Positions 51,954-63,569 of a DNA stretch of 64,000 nt are shown one piece after another. Below the pieces are notes generated by a model that worked only from the letters and a program-made list of their open reading frames with translations, searched no databases and was not told the DNA's origin. This DNA is from Blastomyces gilchristii SLH14081 (taxonomy: Eukaryota; Ascomycota; Eurotiomycetes; Onygenales; Ajellomycetaceae): assembly GCF_000003855.2 (NCBI RefSeq), contig NW_003101680.1:382976-446975 (forward strand), in the 5' to 3' direction. Both the position numbers and the translations under genes were made by a program. Each line of letters starts with the position of its first letter. Position 1 is the first letter of the stretch.

Positions 51954-54217
51954 TGGCTCCAATAGAGATGTAGCCCGAATCTGTCATCAACCGAACACGT
52001 TGTCAAGTTCAGTGATGTCCAACAGCTATTTGAAATGATCAGAGCTATCGTCAGCATGGAGATTGCCTCCACTGCAACGAAGTGCGAGTGCCCCCAGGCA
52101 GCATCTGAAGCCCCCTAGATATGCGGCATCTACGGAACCCCTAACTCTCAAGGATGTTGAGGAACTCATTTGGAAGCTCATCGACGAAAAAACAGCAAAC
52201 GCTTCAGCTCCAGAGAACGAACTCAATAATCAGCTCAGGTTTATGGGGATGGTCAGTCGGATGATCGGCTCAGGTTTCAGACGGTCCTCAACCCGATACC
52301 AGGGACAATCAGGTGGCTAAAACTGATGCCAACGACACCAACGCATTCAAATCAGTTGAAGAAGTGTATGATACCACTGCTAAATGAGTGGGATCTTGCT
52401 GACAAACCATTTTCGATACATCTGGGATCATAGGATGTACAAGTATGCACTTGTGGAGCCAGCAAAGTCAACTCATGAGATAACTACATTGGACAGATAC
52501 GTTTTCATTATCCGCAGAAGAGTGGGTCAGTAATGACTCCCATAATGGTGTACTGTATCTGATTATTGTCCGACAGACAAGGATACGAAAGAGACGAAGT
52601 TCCACATTGACATCAAGTCGGAGAGTTTGCGCGATATCCTGAGGACTATCTTGGGAGATGTTCAAGGAATCAGCTTGAAAGAACCAGTCCCATTTGTACG
52701 TCCTCTCTGTTTCTATACTTCCAGCAGCCTTGACTGACTGTCTTTTAGGTTGAGCAGAATCTCTTACACCACTATCTACCCGAATTAGGGTTATATCGAG
52801 GACTAAAACTCTATCGGGACGTCGACCAGAGTAAGATCGCCGAACATGAATCACACTTGGAGTCGCTCATCGACTACATCAAGACAGCCTATGACTCACG
52901 AGATAGAGTCTGAACCCCCTCTAAGAAGACGGCCACATCACATATGACCTACTTTGGACCCTCTTCAAATCAAATACTTTGGTATATACCAAGTGTTTCG
53001 GCACAGGAAAGCCAAGATGTGTCAAGTATGATTTTGGAGAAGAATGGAATACAATCAGTGGGGTGAAGTAATTTCACATGGAAGGTTGTTATCTCGATTT
53101 TGATGGAAAGGTCCTTGGTGAAACAGTAATTCATCTCTCAATTGAAAAGTTTCATGGCGCCAAGTGGATTGACACACTTGAAGTATTTCCTCTTCATTGC
53201 CACTCAAACGAAAGGGATGCAAGGGAGCAACTACTCAACTGTGGTCACAGATTTCTTGGATTGACAGGTATCAATCACGTTGAGTACCTTGGGAAGAAGG
53301 CCTTCTACATGGAGAAAGGACGCCCAATTGAGGTGACCATCAATGGTCAAATCCCAAATCATGGTTGATCCAGCCCACTTCAAAGAAACCAACCCAAACT
53401 ACAAGAAACCCAGCATTAGCGAGCCTTCTAGGTCTGCAACTGATATTTGGCTCTTTTTGGATGTGGAGGGTACCACTGAAATATCTACAGATGTCATCAA
53501 AAGCATCGGGAAGGAATCAGCTGACATGGCTGGAGATGATGTGCTCCTGTGCAATCCGACAGTACTTGGTTTCAGCCTTGACAAGAAGTTATGGCATAAG
53601 CATCATGATTCAGTATGCTTGAGCTTCTTGTCCAACTGACATGTCTACAGTTGAATTTGCTGTTGATGGCATTGAGGATATCAAATGGCAGCCTGCTGCT
53701 GTCGCCCATCTCCAACTCTTGACAAGAAAAAGAAGGCCATACAGGCTCTTTCTGAGGCCCACATGCCACGAAAATCTGGCAACCGTGTTGATGATTTTGT
53801 TGTTGGGAAAGGCCAGGGCCTAAATGTGCTTCTATAGTGCGGTGACTGATCATATGAATTCATAATTGCATGCTGACTTTTATATAGCGGCCCACCAGGT
53901 GTGGGGAAGACTTTGAACGGCTGAGGTCCTATCTGAGCATCTTCAAAAGCCACTCTATTCGGTATGTCTGCTTAAACACCATCTTACACACATACTAACA
54001 ATAATACTGGTCTCCGCGGGCGAGCTGGGCACTAGTGCAGAAAGCGTTGAGGCACGCCTTCCAGGTATCTTCCAACGCGCTTCAAGATGGAATGCTCTTC
54101 TCCTACTTGATGAAGCAGATGTTTACTTAGAGCAGCACTTGCCCTCAGAGATAATTCACAATGCCATAATCTGTGTATTCTTGCAAACACTTGAATATTA
54201 CCAAGGCATCATGTTCC

Positions 54218-54317
54218 TGTTGGAGGTTCTCCACTGGCCCTCACCCACGTGACCCACACATATATTAGTTGCCGCTAGCACTAGAATAACAACCAACCAA
54301 GTTCAACCTCTTCTACA
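54218..54317 (+). repeat. Left LTR of the Copia element (100 bp)
   Basis: Identical over all 100 bases to 56090-56189; TG...CA ends. Confidence 0.96.
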
Positions 54318-54330
54318 GGTTATGAAGCCC
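54318..54330 (+). other. Primer-binding-site-like sequence
   Basis: GGTTATGAAGCCC follows the left LTR directly. Its reverse complement, GGGCTTCATAACC, is close to the anticodon stem-loop of initiator Met tRNA (GGGCTCATAACC) with one extra base. That would be internal half-tRNA priming, as known for Drosophila copia and yeast Ty5. The tRNA comparison is from memory. Confidence 0.5.
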
Positions 54331-54420
54331 TTGCACTTCTACAAAGTGTTATAACCATGCAATAATCATACAATAAGCTTTTCAAATAGCTGCTTTTTTC
54401 ATTCAAATACCCCATATCAA

Positions 54421-55581
54421 ATGCCTGTCAATACGAGATCGATCAACCGCGAAGAGACTCCAGAGAATCAGATAGCTGGATTCTTTCCAACACCAATAAC
54501 CGCGCGAAGATGATGTAATAATCAAGCCCAAGATAATTCTCCAGAACCCGAAGATATGGCAGATCATGATGAAGCCACCATTCTGAGGCAGCTTATTGCT
54601 CAGAAGGATGAGGAAATACACTGAATGAGAACTGTCCCTGCCAATCAAAGCACTCCAGCTACAACTACTGTCAATGATGACAATGATCTAAGCTCTGATC
54701 TTGCAGAATACCTTCAAAATCAAGACAACATCTCTGCACTGAGCAGAGTTCTTCAAGAATTCCGCGAACATGTCAAATACCTTCAAAAACCAGGTCTTCT
54801 CAAATCAACATCTGATTATCCCATTTGGAAGGAAGAGATCCTGCTTATTGTCAAGCAATCTCATACAGAAGATATCCTCACTAGCAAGCCCTTGAAGAAT
54901 GCCTCTAAGGATATGAAATGATTCTGGGAGGAATGCAACTCCTGACTATATAATTTTGTATGATCTTCTGTTTCTATTGAAGTCAAATCTCTTTTTACTA
55001 TACCTCAAGATTCCCTGAGTTCTGCTGCTCTATGGAACATCATAGCAGCATTCTTTTCAGAACAGGTGAAAATCCACAGAGTCTGTCTGTTCAAGGAATT
55101 CAATGATATCAGTGCAACTGCTATCTATGATGGCTTCAATCACTTGTTCATAGAACACCTGCTTGCAATCCGCGTTGAGTATATTCACCTTGGATATGCT
55201 AATATCCTCAACTTCATATTCTTCAACAAGCTCCTCAACAGCCTCACCAAGAAGTGATCAACCTTTATCAGAGATCGCATGGACTATGCAGCAAAGGATG
55301 ATAATGTCACATCACTAGAAGATGATTTCCTTGATCTCTGCAGGGATATACTACTCCGCCTGCTGTTGGATGACACAAAGAATGCCAAAGACACCATTAA
55401 GAAGGATAAGAATAATAAGAAGAACAACAAGAAGTGCACTCACTGCAAGCAGGATGATCATGAAGAGCCTTACTGCTGGTTCACACACTCTGAAAAGTGT
55501 TCTGTTGATTGGAAGAATAGAACAAAGAATAATAATGAAAGCTCAGCACCTACATACACCACTGTTGAGCATGCCTACTAA
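54421..55581 (+). pseudogene. Copia gag, one frame with six internal TGA codons
   Basis: From ATG 54421 to TAA 55579-55581 there are 387 codons in one frame without a single frameshift, but with TGA at 54511, 54622, 54919, 54943, 54961 and 55255. Gag features: KPGLLKSTSDYPIWKEEI near 54,790-54,840, WNIIAAFF near 55,035, and a zinc-finger-like CTHCKQDDHEEPYC at ~55,436-55,477, which matches the Copia gag knuckle CxHCxxxGHxExxCW. All internal stops can be explained by CGA-to-TGA (or TGG-to-TGA) change. As written the frame would not make full-length gag. Confidence 0.82.
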
Positions 55582-55860
55582 AATGATAACCATGATACTG
55601 ATAATCATGATACTGATAACCATGATACCCGGGCTGTTGAATGCCCATATGATAACCCAGGATAAAGATGATACCCCATGATAACCATGATAACCCACAA
55701 TAACCAGGCCACCGAGTGCCTATATGATAACCATGATAACTCATGATAACCAGGCCACCGAGTGTGCCTATATGATAATCATGATAACCCACGATAACCA
55801 GGCCACTGAGTGTGCCTATATGATAACAATGATAACAATAACAATAAAATGATAAAAATA
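55582..55860. repeat. Minisatellite of GATAACCATGATA-like units
   Basis: Irregular tandem array with a longer unit, ATAACCAGGCCACCGAGTG...CCTATATGATAACCATG, repeated about three times. It sits where the pol gene of a Copia element would begin. Confidence 0.85.
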
Positions 55861-56089
55861 TGAGAAATGAGACCCCGCAGTGTTCGGATGACTGAGGGGG
55901 GTAATACAGATACAGAAAGGATGGATTTGGGTGTTTTTTCTTGCATATTCGCGTGTATTTGCATGTATGGAGTTAGTCCTTATGAGAAAACTAGACTCTA
56001 CTTTGTGTAATTAATTATTATTGCAGATTTGAATGATTTGAGTGCTTTTGTGGCTGCGTGGGCTAGATGGCCGGCGCAGAATGAGGGGG

Positions 56090-56189
56090 TGTTGGAGGTT
56101 CTCCACTGGCCCTCACCCACGTGACCCACACATATATTAGTTGCCGCTAGCACTAGAATAACAACCAACCAAGTTCAACCTCTTCTACA
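56090..56189 (+). repeat. Right LTR of the Copia element (100 bp)
   Basis: Identical to 54218-54317; preceded by the purine run ATGAGGGGG (56081-56089), a likely polypurine tract, and followed by the GTTCC duplication. Confidence 0.96.
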
Positions 56190-57319
56190 GTTCCAGACAA
56201 CCAATCGGGTCTCACATATTGATGATGCTATCACTAGCAGAATCCAGTTCAAGATCAACTATAATACCCTTAGCCCAGATCAAAGGAGGAGTATCTGGAA
56301 ATGCGTTCTGAGAAGGGCATTTGCAGGTCAAGGACTGCCGGATTACAACAGCTTGGACCTCGAGAACCTAGTGCAAAGGGAGCTTAACAGTCAGGATGTA
56401 AGTCCTCTCCTCACAGTGATAGACAATTACTAATATGCCTCTAAGATCAAAAACTTGGTGTCTATAGCACTTGCCCTAGCCGAACAAGACGGAACTCAGC
56501 CGGGAGAATCTCATCTGGACATCGCGATTGACACAAGTGCCAATTTCGAATCCGACTTTCGGGCCGGGGGAAGGATCGAAAATATGAACAATTACATGTG
56601 ATCTGGGAAGTCCACTATGCTGTGATCTTTGTCTTCTGCCTGCATAAGAAGCAAGGATTGGGAGAGCTGGCCTTCATATACGTTAATTTTATTTGCAGTG
56701 TCTACTCGCGGATGTGCAATTGGGATAGTTGGTTTGCCTATATTGACACCAAGTCGAAATTGCTTTGTGGTGGGATAGTTATCATAGTCATACTCTGAGC
56801 GATACATACATACAGTATCATCTACAAGTGTCTCTATGGGAAGTGTGAGAGACTCCACAGATAATTTCGCAATAGTCACAACAATGGTCTCGTAAGTTGC
56901 ATCAACAACAGGCCCGATGAACGAACTCACTGGGCCAACATTGCAGGTTCATGCATGTAAATCAAATATGTTGCTGTGGTTGTCTCTAGATAGTGCAGAG
57001 GAATGTATATAAGCGACTTCAATTCATATCTGCCGTCGTTCATAAGTCAGGCTCTGAATCCTCGCCTGAATCAGGACAGATCATTTCATTAAACTTAAGT
57101 CTGCTATCTCTTGCATTTGTTGAAACCTGGTTGGCTGTTCAAATGTGAAGAGACTGGTAAAGAATCGTAGCCGACAGGAACAGCACGAGTGAGCGACGTG
57201 GACGAAATAAACGTAGTGTAGTAGTTAGTGGATAACCCCTGTTGATCGCTCCGACCCACTGTGAGAACGCCAGTGACAATCCAATGACCATGTACGGAGT
57301 ACACAGTATGTCTACAATT

Positions 57320-57356
57320 GAAGAAGAAGAAGAAGAAGAAGAAGAAGAAGAAGAAT
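57320..57356. repeat. (GAA)n microsatellite
   Basis: About twelve GAA/AAG units in an otherwise gene-poor segment. Confidence 0.95.
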
Positions 57357-59134
57357 CTTCATGTTTGTATGACTGGAGGATCGTTGAGCCGTAGAGAGTC
57401 TGCGGGGGTCAAGTCAAGAGCTCTAGGAGAGGGCTGCGATGATGAGATCGGGGTATTGTATCAGAGGATTTCTTCTGACGGATCCTAGCCACGCGACATA
57501 ATAATAATAGGTTTTGCGAGTATTATTTAACTACTGTGTATATTCTGCTATGAAGCCGAAGGGGTATTGACATATAGGTTTTAGCCAACTTCGTACATTG
57601 TTCTCCAGATGGACTTCCCTAGCGGTGCCTCTGGACAGACGGCCTCTTATGGATCTTCCACTCTGGAACAGTTGGTGCAACGTCCATCTTTAATAATAAT
57701 CGAAGGTTTTCCCGCAATAGCAGGGCAGATATATAGCCATTCCAAGAGGGGCCTCTTTGGTAAACTTTGAGGATCGCATGGAAATGTAAGTACCTGAAAC
57801 CGGAGGCCAAAATGATCGCAGACAAATCTTCTCGCTGGGATTCGTGAATGAACATATTATTAGTAGCAGATAATAACCAACTAACTTACAGACTTTAACT
57901 TTTGAGAAAAAACGGTTAAGGAAAATCGAATGTCGTGGCAGCCAACCGAGTTACTAGGCCACACAGGAAAGGAGAATAATAACAACGATCCCTGCATTAT
58001 TATTCTTATTGAAATAAACAACAGCAACGCGCAGAAAAGACGGCATTTCTGATTACTTCGCAAAAAGGGGGAACGAGCTCGGTTTTTACCAATTGCTTGC
58101 GGGCAGAAGGGAGTGTAGTTACCGTACCTGTTTTTATTTTTAATTTTTTGTTTTTATTTTGGTTTTATTATCTTTTTTCGAGGGGGCGGCGCGATGGCGT
58201 TCTATCCCACCCAACGGTCAACGAGAAACAAGAACCTTGGGATTTTCGGTCGAAGGAACGCGCACCGCCTACAGCCAATGAAGAGCCTGAAACCTTGGGC
58301 AAGCGAATCCACTGGTGGCCGAATCACACCGGGTTCTGTGACTAGACAGAGCTTAATATGACTGCCTGTGTACGCTATAACTTAGTAGAGCCTAATCATA
58401 ATGATAGTGGTCGGAGGCCCCTGCGACAAAAACAAACCAGGCCAAGCAGCATGCATGTCGCGTTGACAGTGTTGGGATTCCAAAGGCGGGCAGGGCAGGG
58501 ACTGACTCGGAAGCATGAGAAGAGGAGGATGGTTTTGCTGTGAGAGGGTCCCTTTTTTTTTTTTTTTTTCCTTGTTTCCCCCTTATTCCTCCAACATCCG
58601 TATTCTGTTGGAGGTAGGGTAGGGTAGAGAGCAGTCTGTATAACTATTGCAGTGGTCCTTGGGCTTTCGATGCTCCCCGCGAACACGTTATGTGTGATGT
58701 GAGCCAGGGGACCAGTCCGTTCCTTATCCTGAACCTTATTAATAATAATCTGGCATATTTTATCAAAGGGCGTTGTCTGGTTGACGGGGATTTTGGGCTG
58801 GGCGCGTGGTGTAATAATAACTGTATCAGGATGATAGGAGGCAATGGAATTGAGACATATGTATATGAGCCATAATAGCGACGATATCTGATAGAAATAA
58901 CTAATAGTTGTTAATGTCTCAATCATAGTGCAGGATTACAGTTGCGGACAGAGTGAACGTATTGTTTGTAGTGTACGGAGTAGTGTAGTAGTTGTAGTGC
59001 GGGTGGTGGTGTAACTACGGAGTAGTGTGGTGTAAATAGTGTAGTGTGTTGTTGTGTTTACATCGTTCGTTTTTATTAATATTATTGTCTTGTCCTGCCA
59101 AACACGAACAACACAATCACCACCAACCGCCTCA

Positions 59135-59212
59135 TTCCATCCATCCATCTATCTATCCATATCCATCCATCCATTCATTCATTCATTCATTCATACCCAT
59201 CCATCCATCCCA
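59135..59212. repeat. (CATC/CATT)n tetranucleotide repeat
   Basis: Tandem CATC and CATT units with short ATCTAT interruptions, upstream of the kinesin gene. Confidence 0.93.
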
Positions 59213-60390
59213 ACCTCATCTATCTAGTTAAATATCTCCTTTTTTCGTCTCTTCTCTCCACAACATCGATCCCAACTAGGACTCCGACTCCTCCTCTGTT
59301 CAACTCCTAGACTCGCTCTCTTGCCCTGGGGTTGTCTGAGCTTCCTTACTACTTGTCCTCCGTAGATTTCTCCCGATTGCCCAGCTGTGTGTCTCCACTT
59401 TCTTTTTTACTCCTTACTTTGTTGTCTGCTTTCTTAAATATTCTCCTGCGACGTCGAGGTCCTGTTCGTCCCGCCTATCGCTTACTTAGCACCTTCGCCA
59501 ATCCTTATTATTCCTTTCGATATATTCCGTACCCACCGGCTATAATTGGATTATCTGCGAGACATTCGTCTGTCTGTCTGGCCTTAATCTTGAGTGTAAC
59601 ATGATACTTCAGTGACAACATCCCGCTCTCAGTCCCTGACATCTGGGAGGTTGAAGCTGCAGCAAAATGTGACTATCCTGCATCCAACCAACCCCAAGGA
59701 CAACCTTCTGATGCTGTGTACCTCTCTCGTGGCTTGGAATAACATATTCCTTTGTGTACCAGTGTATCAGTCTTTGACTTACTGGACCTGTCATGGAAGA
59801 TTCATGAGATGTACATGTACATTCATTGGGTTTTTCTTATCATTTTCAAATCCATGCGTTTTCCCCTTGCTCAACATCGAAGGACAAACCGCTAATCTCT
59901 CACACACAAAGACATATGTAGTTCCCAGCCCTTCGATTCTCCCGAGTAAATCTGTTCCAATCGCCTCTTTAACACGCCTGGATAGATTCTAGGACCTAAG
60001 TTTCCACCACATCTGCATCGCCCTGCACCCGTCCTGCCCCGATCGATTCTTCAGCGGCCGGACCTTGTTTCCCTCGCCAAACATCCTTCATTTTACCTTA
60101 GAGAACTCCGGATAAGCACGCGCATTCATTCAAACCGTAACCAAAAACATAACCGTACCCGATAGAGACGCGTCTACCTCCATGGATATACCACCAAGGA
60201 TCCAAGCAATTTAGCACGCGAAATTACCAAATCGCAGTGGCCATTCCTAGGTCGTTGGATATTGTGGTGATTCACCGATATTTTTATTTGACACCCTCCT
60301 ACGTTCTTGTGTCACCTTTTCCTTCCAAGTGGCTACACGTTTGCGTTTTCTCGCGGTACTCTGATCGGGCTACACAAAAATCCCTTCAAC

Positions 60391-63300
60391 ATGGCCTCGA
60401 CACTCCCACAACCCTCACGCCCCTCGACAAATCCTCCTACTACAGCGCTTCCTCCGTTGCCTGTTACAAGGTCAAAGAAAAGCATGCTGGCCCATTCAGA
60501 AACTTCCAAAGCTCCTTCGTCCACCTTAAAGCCCTCGAAACTTCGCACACCCTCTGCTTCACCACGCCCTTCTGCATTGGCCATGCCTCAACCGTCAAAT
60601 ACTTTATCCGGCGTCGCTGCTCCAGGATCTCCTTCTGTCGGTCTCGCCCCAGGCAGTCCTGATAAAACCCTGCGCCGTGCTGTCAGCATTGCCGCTTTTC
60701 CCCAACCCCCTAAAGCGGGAAACCGCCCCTCTGTCAACTCAAGCACTTCTTCGCTCTCCCAACTTTCGACCAAATCACGATCCCCAGACCAATCGAAACC
60801 ACTCACCTCGTCGAGCAGTTTACGTCTCAAGAAGGCAAGAACTTCCACTAGTTCAGGGAATACTTTCAAAGGACCTAATTCCTCCAGAACACCCAGCCTG
60901 CTGAATAGTAGTGGAGATGGGAAGTCTATTCCAAATGCTCCAAATGCTAGAAATTCCGAGGGTCATTTCAGTATCCCCTCCCCACCACAGAGCAGGAGCT
61001 CATCAGCCCAGGGATCCTACTCGACCAGTGCCACCACCTATGATGAAGTCGACGATAGCGGGCGAAGAGGCCGAGAGGAGTCCGATGCCATTTCTGGCAA
61101 TGGAAAACGCTCTTCTGAGGGAAAAGAGGCGAAAGGGAACGTCATAGTAAGCGTCAGAGTTAGACCCGATACGAGCGGCGGAGAAAACTCCAAATCCGAT
61201 GGAGAATGGATGGTTGACGGCCGAAGATCGCTTGTATCTCACCGTGGAAAGGAATCAGGAGATTACTTTTATGGTAAATTCCCTCGTAATTGTCGAAATC
61301 TTACAAGGCTTCTTTTTACACCACACTGACATTTTTTCGATGCTCCACAGATAATGTATTTACAGCTCATGATAACAATGCTAGAGTATACGATTCATGT
61401 GCGAAACGACTTGTTCGTCGGGTTATGGAAGGTTATCACGGTACAGTTTTCGCGTACGGAATGACTGGGACTGGAAAGACATTTTCGATGCAGGGCACTG
61501 CTACATCTCCAGGAGTTATCCCCTTGGCCATTACAGACATATTTTCTTACATTAGGGAAACACCGCATCGCGAGTTTTTACTTCGTGTAAGCTATCTAGA
61601 AATTTACAATGAGAAAATCCACGACTTGCTGTCGCCGCCTCCTTCCGGAACCGGCCCTGGAGCTCCGCAACAGGAAGAAATCAAACTAAGAGAAGACAGC
61701 AAACGAGGTGTATACGCCTCGCCTCTCAAGGAAGAAATTGTGCAAAGTCCAACTCAATTATTACGAGTTATTGCAAGAGGTGACCACGCCCGAAGGACTG
61801 GAAGTACGCAATTTAACGCCCGTAGCTCCCGGAGTCATGCCGTTGTGCAAATTGTAGTGGAAAGTCGAGAACGAGTTCCTGCAGGGAATTCTTCACAGGA
61901 GAAGCGCACGGCAATGGCCCCGGGTGGAGTGCGTGTCTCAACCTTGAGTCTGATTGATCTTGCTGGATCCGAACGCGCGGCAGAGAATAAGGAACGGAGA
62001 ACAGAAGGCGCTCACATCAACAAGAGTTTGCTTACTCTCGGCACTGTCATTGCCAGGCTATCAGGGGATAAGGATAAGAATGGCCAGCCCACCGATCGAG
62101 ACGGGAAACATTTACCGTATCGCGACAGCAAATTAACACGATTGCTGCAACCTGCTCTGTCAGGCAATTCTCTTGTCAGCATTCTTTGCACCCTCCAGAT
62201 CGGATCTGGTGCGAGTGCCGCTTCCGCCCAATCTCACACGGGAGAAACATTGAATACCCTGAAATTCGCGGCTAGAGCGAAGAACAACATTGTCAGTCAT
62301 GCCAAAAGAGCTGAAGAAGCGCTAGGGAGCACTGGGGGGGATGCCGGTAGTCGAGTTCTCTTAGAGCGTTACCGCATGGAAATCCAATCGCTCAGATCCC
62401 AACTTGAAGGCCAAGCGAGGGTTCAAAACGAGAAAGAGGAGATGTGGGAACAAAAGATGCTCGAGAAGGAGGCAGAGAACCGTCATGAAGAACAAATGCT
62501 AGAAATGCAGCTCGCTCGGACAGCCCTCAAGGAGCGTATCGAGCATTTGAACCGTCTAATCTTATGCTCCAAGTCCACTGGTGTGAATTCCAATGGGAAT
62601 ATATCTACGTTCACAAGGATTTCGGGACTTTCAGCAAGCGGAATCGAGTCTAGTATTAGGTCTATTCGGTCCTCAGCATCTCAGTCTACTTTGGGCGCAA
62701 ATGGTTCTGCTCTAAATAGATCTGGTTCGATGCTTTCAATGCGAAGCCAAGGCGCATTGCCTTCAACTCAGGCATCAAACTCTCACTTTATCAATAATGA
62801 ATACGAGGATGACACGATGGGTGAGTTTGCCGATGGAATGGCAAGCCTTCAGATGCAAGTCAATGCCCTTCAAGCAGACCTCACCGATAAAAACCGATAT
62901 ATCTCAACCCTCGAACGGCGACTGCTACAAGCTCGCCGCTCAAGCCACTCTCGCATGTCAATGGGATTTTCTCATCTCAAAGGCGCTGCGGCATCTATAG
63001 ATGACCCGGAGGTGATGGCCATACTTCGCGAGAAGGACATGGAAATATCAGAATTGCGTATCCAGCTAGATGACAAAGACAGGATGGTTGCAGCGTTGCG
63101 TTCAGCCGCCCGCCAACGTGATTTTGCTCAATTGACGCCAGACTCAATACCCCAGGAAATAAAGCAAAAATCTGGCCACCAGAGTGTTGAAAGCAACAGC
63201 AGCTCAACAAAGAGTGGCGGTGCTGCTACGGAGGCGATTAGCCCGGTTGCCCTCCTGTCTCCAGCGAAGATGGGTATGACGGAGAGGGAAAAGGGAAAAG

Positions 63301-63569
63301 CGAGGGACAAGGAAACTGAAGAAAGGGAGAGGAGGGAGAAGGAGAAGGAGAAGAAACGACGAAGCGTTGATGAGATGTCGCGAATGCTTGATGAGATGAT
63401 CCAGGATAGGGTGGAAAGCGGCCACTTGGTCAAAGGCACTAGAGGTAGCGTGCGTGTTGCCAATGGCGGCGGCAGGCGGCAGTCATCCTCTGGATCGAAT
63501 ACTGTACCTGGGATGGGCGCGATGGTCACCGCACTTCGCGGTTCGGTCCCAGATATCCAATCCGCGTGA
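60391..63569 (+). CDS. kipA: Kinesin, Kip2/Tea2/KipA type
   Basis: A plus-end-directed microtubule motor that in fungi delivers polarity factors to microtubule tips. Two exons, 60391-61273 and 61351-63569 (3,102 nt, 1,033 residues plus stop), are joined in phase (ESGDYFY | DNVFTAHD). The N-terminal ~245 residues are Ser/Pro-rich and basic, as in Tea2/KipA. The motor domain follows: VIVSVRVRP (~249), P-loop GMTGTGKT (331-338), switch I NARSSRSH, switch II DLAGSE, HINKSLLTLGTVI, YRDSKLTRLLQPAL and LNTLKFAARAKNN. Coiled-coil segments follow (LERYRMEIQSLRSQLEG; MASLQMQVNALQADL; EKDMEISELRIQLDDKD), then a highly charged ERERREKEKEKKRR tail. All nucleotide-binding residues are present. The ATG at 60391 (TCAACATGGCC) is the best start; the frame is open upstream but lacks another ATG nearby. 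Confidence 0.94.

Larger units (their letters stand above)
54218..56189 (+). mobile_element. Non-autonomous, gag-only Copia-type LTR element
   Basis: Two identical 100-bp LTRs (54218-54317 and 56090-56189; TGTTGGAG...CTACA) are flanked by a perfect GTTCC duplication (54213-54217 and 56190-56194). The internal part is only 1,772 bp. It has a primer-binding-like site, then a gag frame 54421-55581, then a GATAACCATGATA-type minisatellite and AT-rich sequence, then a purine run before the right LTR. No protease, integrase, reverse transcriptase or RNase H was found. The LTR identity suggests a young insertion or recent mobilisation in trans. It splits the AAA-ATPase pseudogene between the Walker B and sensor/TTNR regions. 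Confidence 0.9.
51954..56601 (+). pseudogene. AAA-ATPase (fungal DUF7025-AAA type), broken by frameshifts and a retrotransposon
   Basis: The plus strand follows a large fungal AAA-ATPase family from end to end. N-terminal parts lie at ~51,990-52,240 (HVVKFSDVQQLFEMI) and ~52,590-52,860 (KSESLRDILRTILGDVQGIS, LHHYLPEL). The middle lies at 53,084-53,630 (YLDFDGKVLGE, DPAHFKETNPNYKKPSIS, NPTVLGFSLDKKLW). Walker A, GPPGVGKT, is at 53889-53912; Walker B, LLLLDEADV, is at 54097-54123. After the Copia element the gene resumes at ~56,195 (TTNRVSHIDDAITSRI) and ends IENMNNYM at 56601. Breaks: ATG...TAG within seven codons at 51954; a frame change at ~53,345-53,365; an extra base just after Walker A; a frame change in 53,700-53,760; and the 1,972-bp insertion. 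Normal-looking introns remain (for example 56,398-56,445). It is clearly non-functional. Confidence 0.87.
56602..60390. other. Gene-poor 3.8-kb stretch and kinesin leader
   Basis: I found no recognisable protein domain. A minus frame at 56592-56930 (112 codons) reads as a plausible polypeptide but has no known motif and overlaps the pseudogene 3' end. The region holds a GAA array, a T-run near 58,551-58,569, a CATT/CATC array, and three TACGGAGTA 9-mers (57293, 58974, 59016). From about 59,240 the plus strand is pyrimidine-rich, probably promoter and long 5' leader of the kinesin gene; leader introns may exist. Confidence 0.5.

Noticed and set aside
55582..55860. Regularly spaced repeats that could suggest a CRISPR-like array
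   Set aside because: Units are irregular and contiguous, with no distinct spacers; the host is a eukaryote and the array lies inside a retrotransposon.
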